Of a DNA stretch of 37,138 bases, positions 35,359 to 37,138 are shown one piece after another (position 1 is the stretch's first letter; each line of letters begins with the position of its first letter). This DNA is from Streptomyces hydrogenans (GTDB lineage Bacteria > Actinomycetota > Actinomycetes > Streptomycetales > Streptomycetaceae). The translations under genes and the position numbers were made by a program. Under the pieces are notes generated by a model. That model made no database searches. It was not told the DNA's origin and saw nothing but the letters and a program-made list of their open reading frames with translations. The DNA is taken from positions 1 through 37,138 of the forward strand of contig NZ_BNBS01000080.1 of NCBI RefSeq assembly GCF_014656075.1. Reading direction: 5' to 3'.

Positions 35359-37138
35359 TCAGCCCTTGCCGGTGAGGTCGATCGTCGCGGTGCGCTCGGC
35401 CTTGGTCTTGCCCCGGAGGGCGTCGCGCATGACGAACGCGACGTCGTCGGCGGAGACCTCGTGCTTCGAGCCGTCGCCCTTGGTGATCATGACGCCCTTG
35501 AAGGTGCCTTCGAGGAGCCGGGTGATCGCCTTCTTGTCGTAGACCTCCACCAGGTGGCCGTCGACGGCCTTCATGGAGAGGATCTGCGGCAGCGAGCGGG
35601 CGGGACCGAAGTCGATGCTCTTGCCGCCGGCCTGGACGGTGATCCGGCCGGACATGGCGGGGGTGGCGAACTCCTTCATCGCCCGGTCCAGTTCGGCCTT
35701 GGTGACCGAGGGCTTCAGGACGCTGACCGGGAGCTCGACGACCTTGTTCCGGCCGGTCTCCACCTGGGCCCGGAAGGCGTCCTTGACGGAGATCATCGAG
35801 CGCTGGACGTCGAGGCCGTTGCCGGGCTTGCCCTCGACGGCGGTGACCTTGTTCGGGGCGAAGAGGATCGTCGCCTCGGTCGCCGACGAGGAGGCGCCCG
35901 CGAGGTCCCGCAGGGCGACGGCGAGCTTCTCGTCGTCCACCGGGAAGACCGGCTTGGCGACCCGCTCGCCGCCGAAGAGGGAGCCGATCACCGAGACGGG
36001 GTTGTAGTCGCTGCCGGCGGCGGCGCGGACGGTCTCCTGGCTGTCCAGGGTGAGTCCGGCCTTGTCGGGCGCGAGCTGCACCTTCTTGCCGCCCACGGTG
36101 AGCTGGAGGGGGGTCGCGGCGCGCTTGCCGAGCTGCGCCTCCAGCTTGTTGACGGCCTCCTCCTTCGTGCCGCCGCCGATGTCGACGCCGAGGACGGTGG
36201 TGCCCTTGGGGACGTCGGAGTGGTTGAGGAGGAGTCCGGCGCCGTAGGCGACACCGGCGAGGCCGACGACGCCGACGGCGGCGAGGACCAGCTTGGAGCG
36301 GCCCTTCTTGGCCGGGGCGGGCTTCGGCGCGGGCTTGGGCGCCGGGGCGGGCTTCGGGGCCTGCTCCTGGCGGCCGGGGCGGGGCGCCCCGCCCTGGGGG
36401 CCGTCGGGGCGCGCGTTCGGACCGGGGCGGCCGCCGGCCGGGGGGACGACGGGGATGCCGCTGGTGAGGGTGTCACCGGACACCCGGCCGCCGGGGGCGC
36501 CCGGGCCGCCCGCGCCCGGCCGGCCCGCGCCGGGCGCGGGCGCCGGCTGCTGCGGCGTCAGGATCGCGGTGTCGTCGGACATGCGCGGCGCGGGGCCGCC
36601 GGCTCCGCGCGGACCGGGACCGCCGGTCATCGGGCCACCGGTCATCGGGCCACCGGCGGCCGGACCGCCCGCCAGGGGGCCGCCCGCCGGGCCGCCCGGG
36701 CGCTTCGGCATGGCCGGGCGCCGGGGCGCGCCGCCGCCGAGGCCGGCGATGCCACTGGCACCCGTGGTCGGGCCGGTGGGCTGGCCGTCGTACCGGGGGG
36801 TGCCGGCCGCGGGCGTGCCGTCGTACATCGGCGTGCCGGCGGACGGGGTGCCGTCGTACATCGGCGTGCCGGCCGCGGGCGTGCCGTCGTACGCCGGGGT
36901 CCCGCCGGCGGGCGTGCCGGGCGGGGGGCCGTCGTAGAGGGGGACGCCGGCGGCGGGGGTGCCGTCGTAGCCGGGGAGGGTGCCGGTGTCGTACAGCGGG
37001 TTGCTGACGGGGCGGCTGGAGGGCGTGCTGCCGACCGTGGGCACGCCGGCGGTCGCGGAGCCCGCGAAGCCGGTGCCGGGGGTCGGCGGGCCGCCGAGGG
37101 CCTTCGGGGCGGGGGCCGCCGGGGCGGCGGGGCCGCCC
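35359..37138 (-). CDS. Membrane protein with PG_binding_4 domains, 5' end outside the window
   Basis: The frame is open at the right edge, so the N-terminus is missing; about 590 residues are present. From the visible N-terminal side there is a Pro/Gly-rich cytoplasmic region with 11-residue repeats. One membrane helix (KLVLAAVGVVGLAGVAYGAG) follows a basic stretch. The external part has GTTVLGVDIGGGTKEEAVNKL and two PG_binding_4-like (PF12229) segments of about 110 residues each (for example KVTAVEGKPGNGLDVQ). This domain is found next to YkuD or VanW domains in cell-wall proteins; neither is present here. It may bind peptidoglycan; that is inference. The protein ends TIDLTGKG. Confidence 0.85.
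   Translation of the reverse strand, partial: GGPAAPAAPAPKALGGPPTPGTGFAGSATAGVPTVGSTPSSRPVSNPLYDTGTLPGYDGTPAAGVPLYDGPPPGTPAGGTPAYDGTPAAGTPMYDGTPSAGTPMYDGTPAAGTPRYDGQPTGPTTGASGIAGLGGGAPRRPAMPKRPGGPAGGPLAGGPAAGGPMTGGPMTGGPGPRGAGGPAPRMSDDTAILTPQQPAPAPGAGRPGAGGPGAPGGRVSGDTLTSGIPVVPPAGGRPGPNARPDGPQGGAPRPGRQEQAPKPAPAPKPAPKPAPAKKGRSKLVLAAVGVVGLAGVAYGAGLLLNHSDVPKGTTVLGVDIGGGTKEEAVNKLEAQLGKRAATPLQLTVGGKKVQLAPDKAGLTLDSQETVRAAAGSDYNPVSVIGSLFGGERVAKPVFPVDDEKLAVALRDLAGASSSATEATILFAPNKVTAVEGKPGNGLDVQRSMISVKDAFRAQVETGRNKVVELPVSVLKPSVTKAELDRAMKEFATPAMSGRITVQAGGKSIDFGPARSLPQILSMKAVDGHLVEVYDKKAITRLLEGTFKGVMITKGDGSKHEVSADDVAFVMRDALRGKTKAERTATIDLTGKG
36784..36915 (-). repeat. 33-bp tandem repeats encoding an 11-residue Gly/Pro/Tyr motif
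   Basis: At least four units start at 36784, 36817, 36850 and 36883 and encode variants of YDGTPAAGTPM. Less perfect copies continue to about 36970. The tyrosine in each unit could be phosphorylated, as inference only. Confidence 0.75.

Overview
The DNA is very GC-rich, with strong third-position G/C bias, many GTG starts and GGAGG-type ribosome sites. Together with Streptomyces-type protein families this points to a chromosomal core segment of a Streptomyces or a close relative. No prophage, CRISPR array, secondary-metabolite cluster or intact transposase gene is visible. Most of the gene content recalls the M. tuberculosis block around fdxC-dapC, dapE, folP2, tagA and sigE-rseA-htrA-tatB-mrp-corA (Rv1177 to Rv1239c, from memory).

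Left part (1-13.5 kb): the tail of a gene with a Lys/Ala/Pro repeat, an alpha/beta hydrolase, a NYN nuclease-like protein, a conserved 50-residue protein, a MarC-family protein, a PHP phosphoesterase, a zinc-ribbon protein, an MFS exporter with an operator-like palindrome in its promoter, a SUFU-domain protein, CorA behind a 425-bp leader region, a frameshifted SnoaL-like gene beside an HxlR regulator, a lipoprotein, and a PRC/MgtE_N/CBS protein coupled to a DUF1003 membrane protein.

Middle part (13.5-26 kb): Mrp Fe-S carrier, an unknown protein behind a Streptomyces-type hairpin repeat, then the envelope-stress block of ECF sigma factor, zinc anti-sigma factor, HtrA protease and TatB. A divergent O-methyltransferase, DUF3117, a crotonase-family enzyme, two tandem secreted I36/FG-GAP proteins, Tag, a DivIVA-like membrane protein and a FolP2-type protein follow.

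Right part (26-37.1 kb): LOG-family protein, DapE, a lysozyme-like membrane protein, a small secreted protein, DapC and a 7Fe ferredoxin (DapC and DapE are both lysine/diaminopimelate enzymes), an Rv0428c-type GNAT, a SirB1-type transglutaminase-like protein, a 169-bp palindromic MITE-like element placed at that gene's stop codon, an IMPase-like protein lacking key metal ligands, a noncanonical tRNA-like gene with its own promoter, a DUF1304 membrane protein, and a truncated PG_binding_4 membrane protein.

Points most worth a second look are the tRNA-like gene, the palindromic element and its partial copies, a recurrent TANNNT box 5-8 nt before start codons that implies many leaderless mRNAs, a small Arg/Ser-rich leader ORF before corA, and a hairpin repeat with two exclusive foldings.
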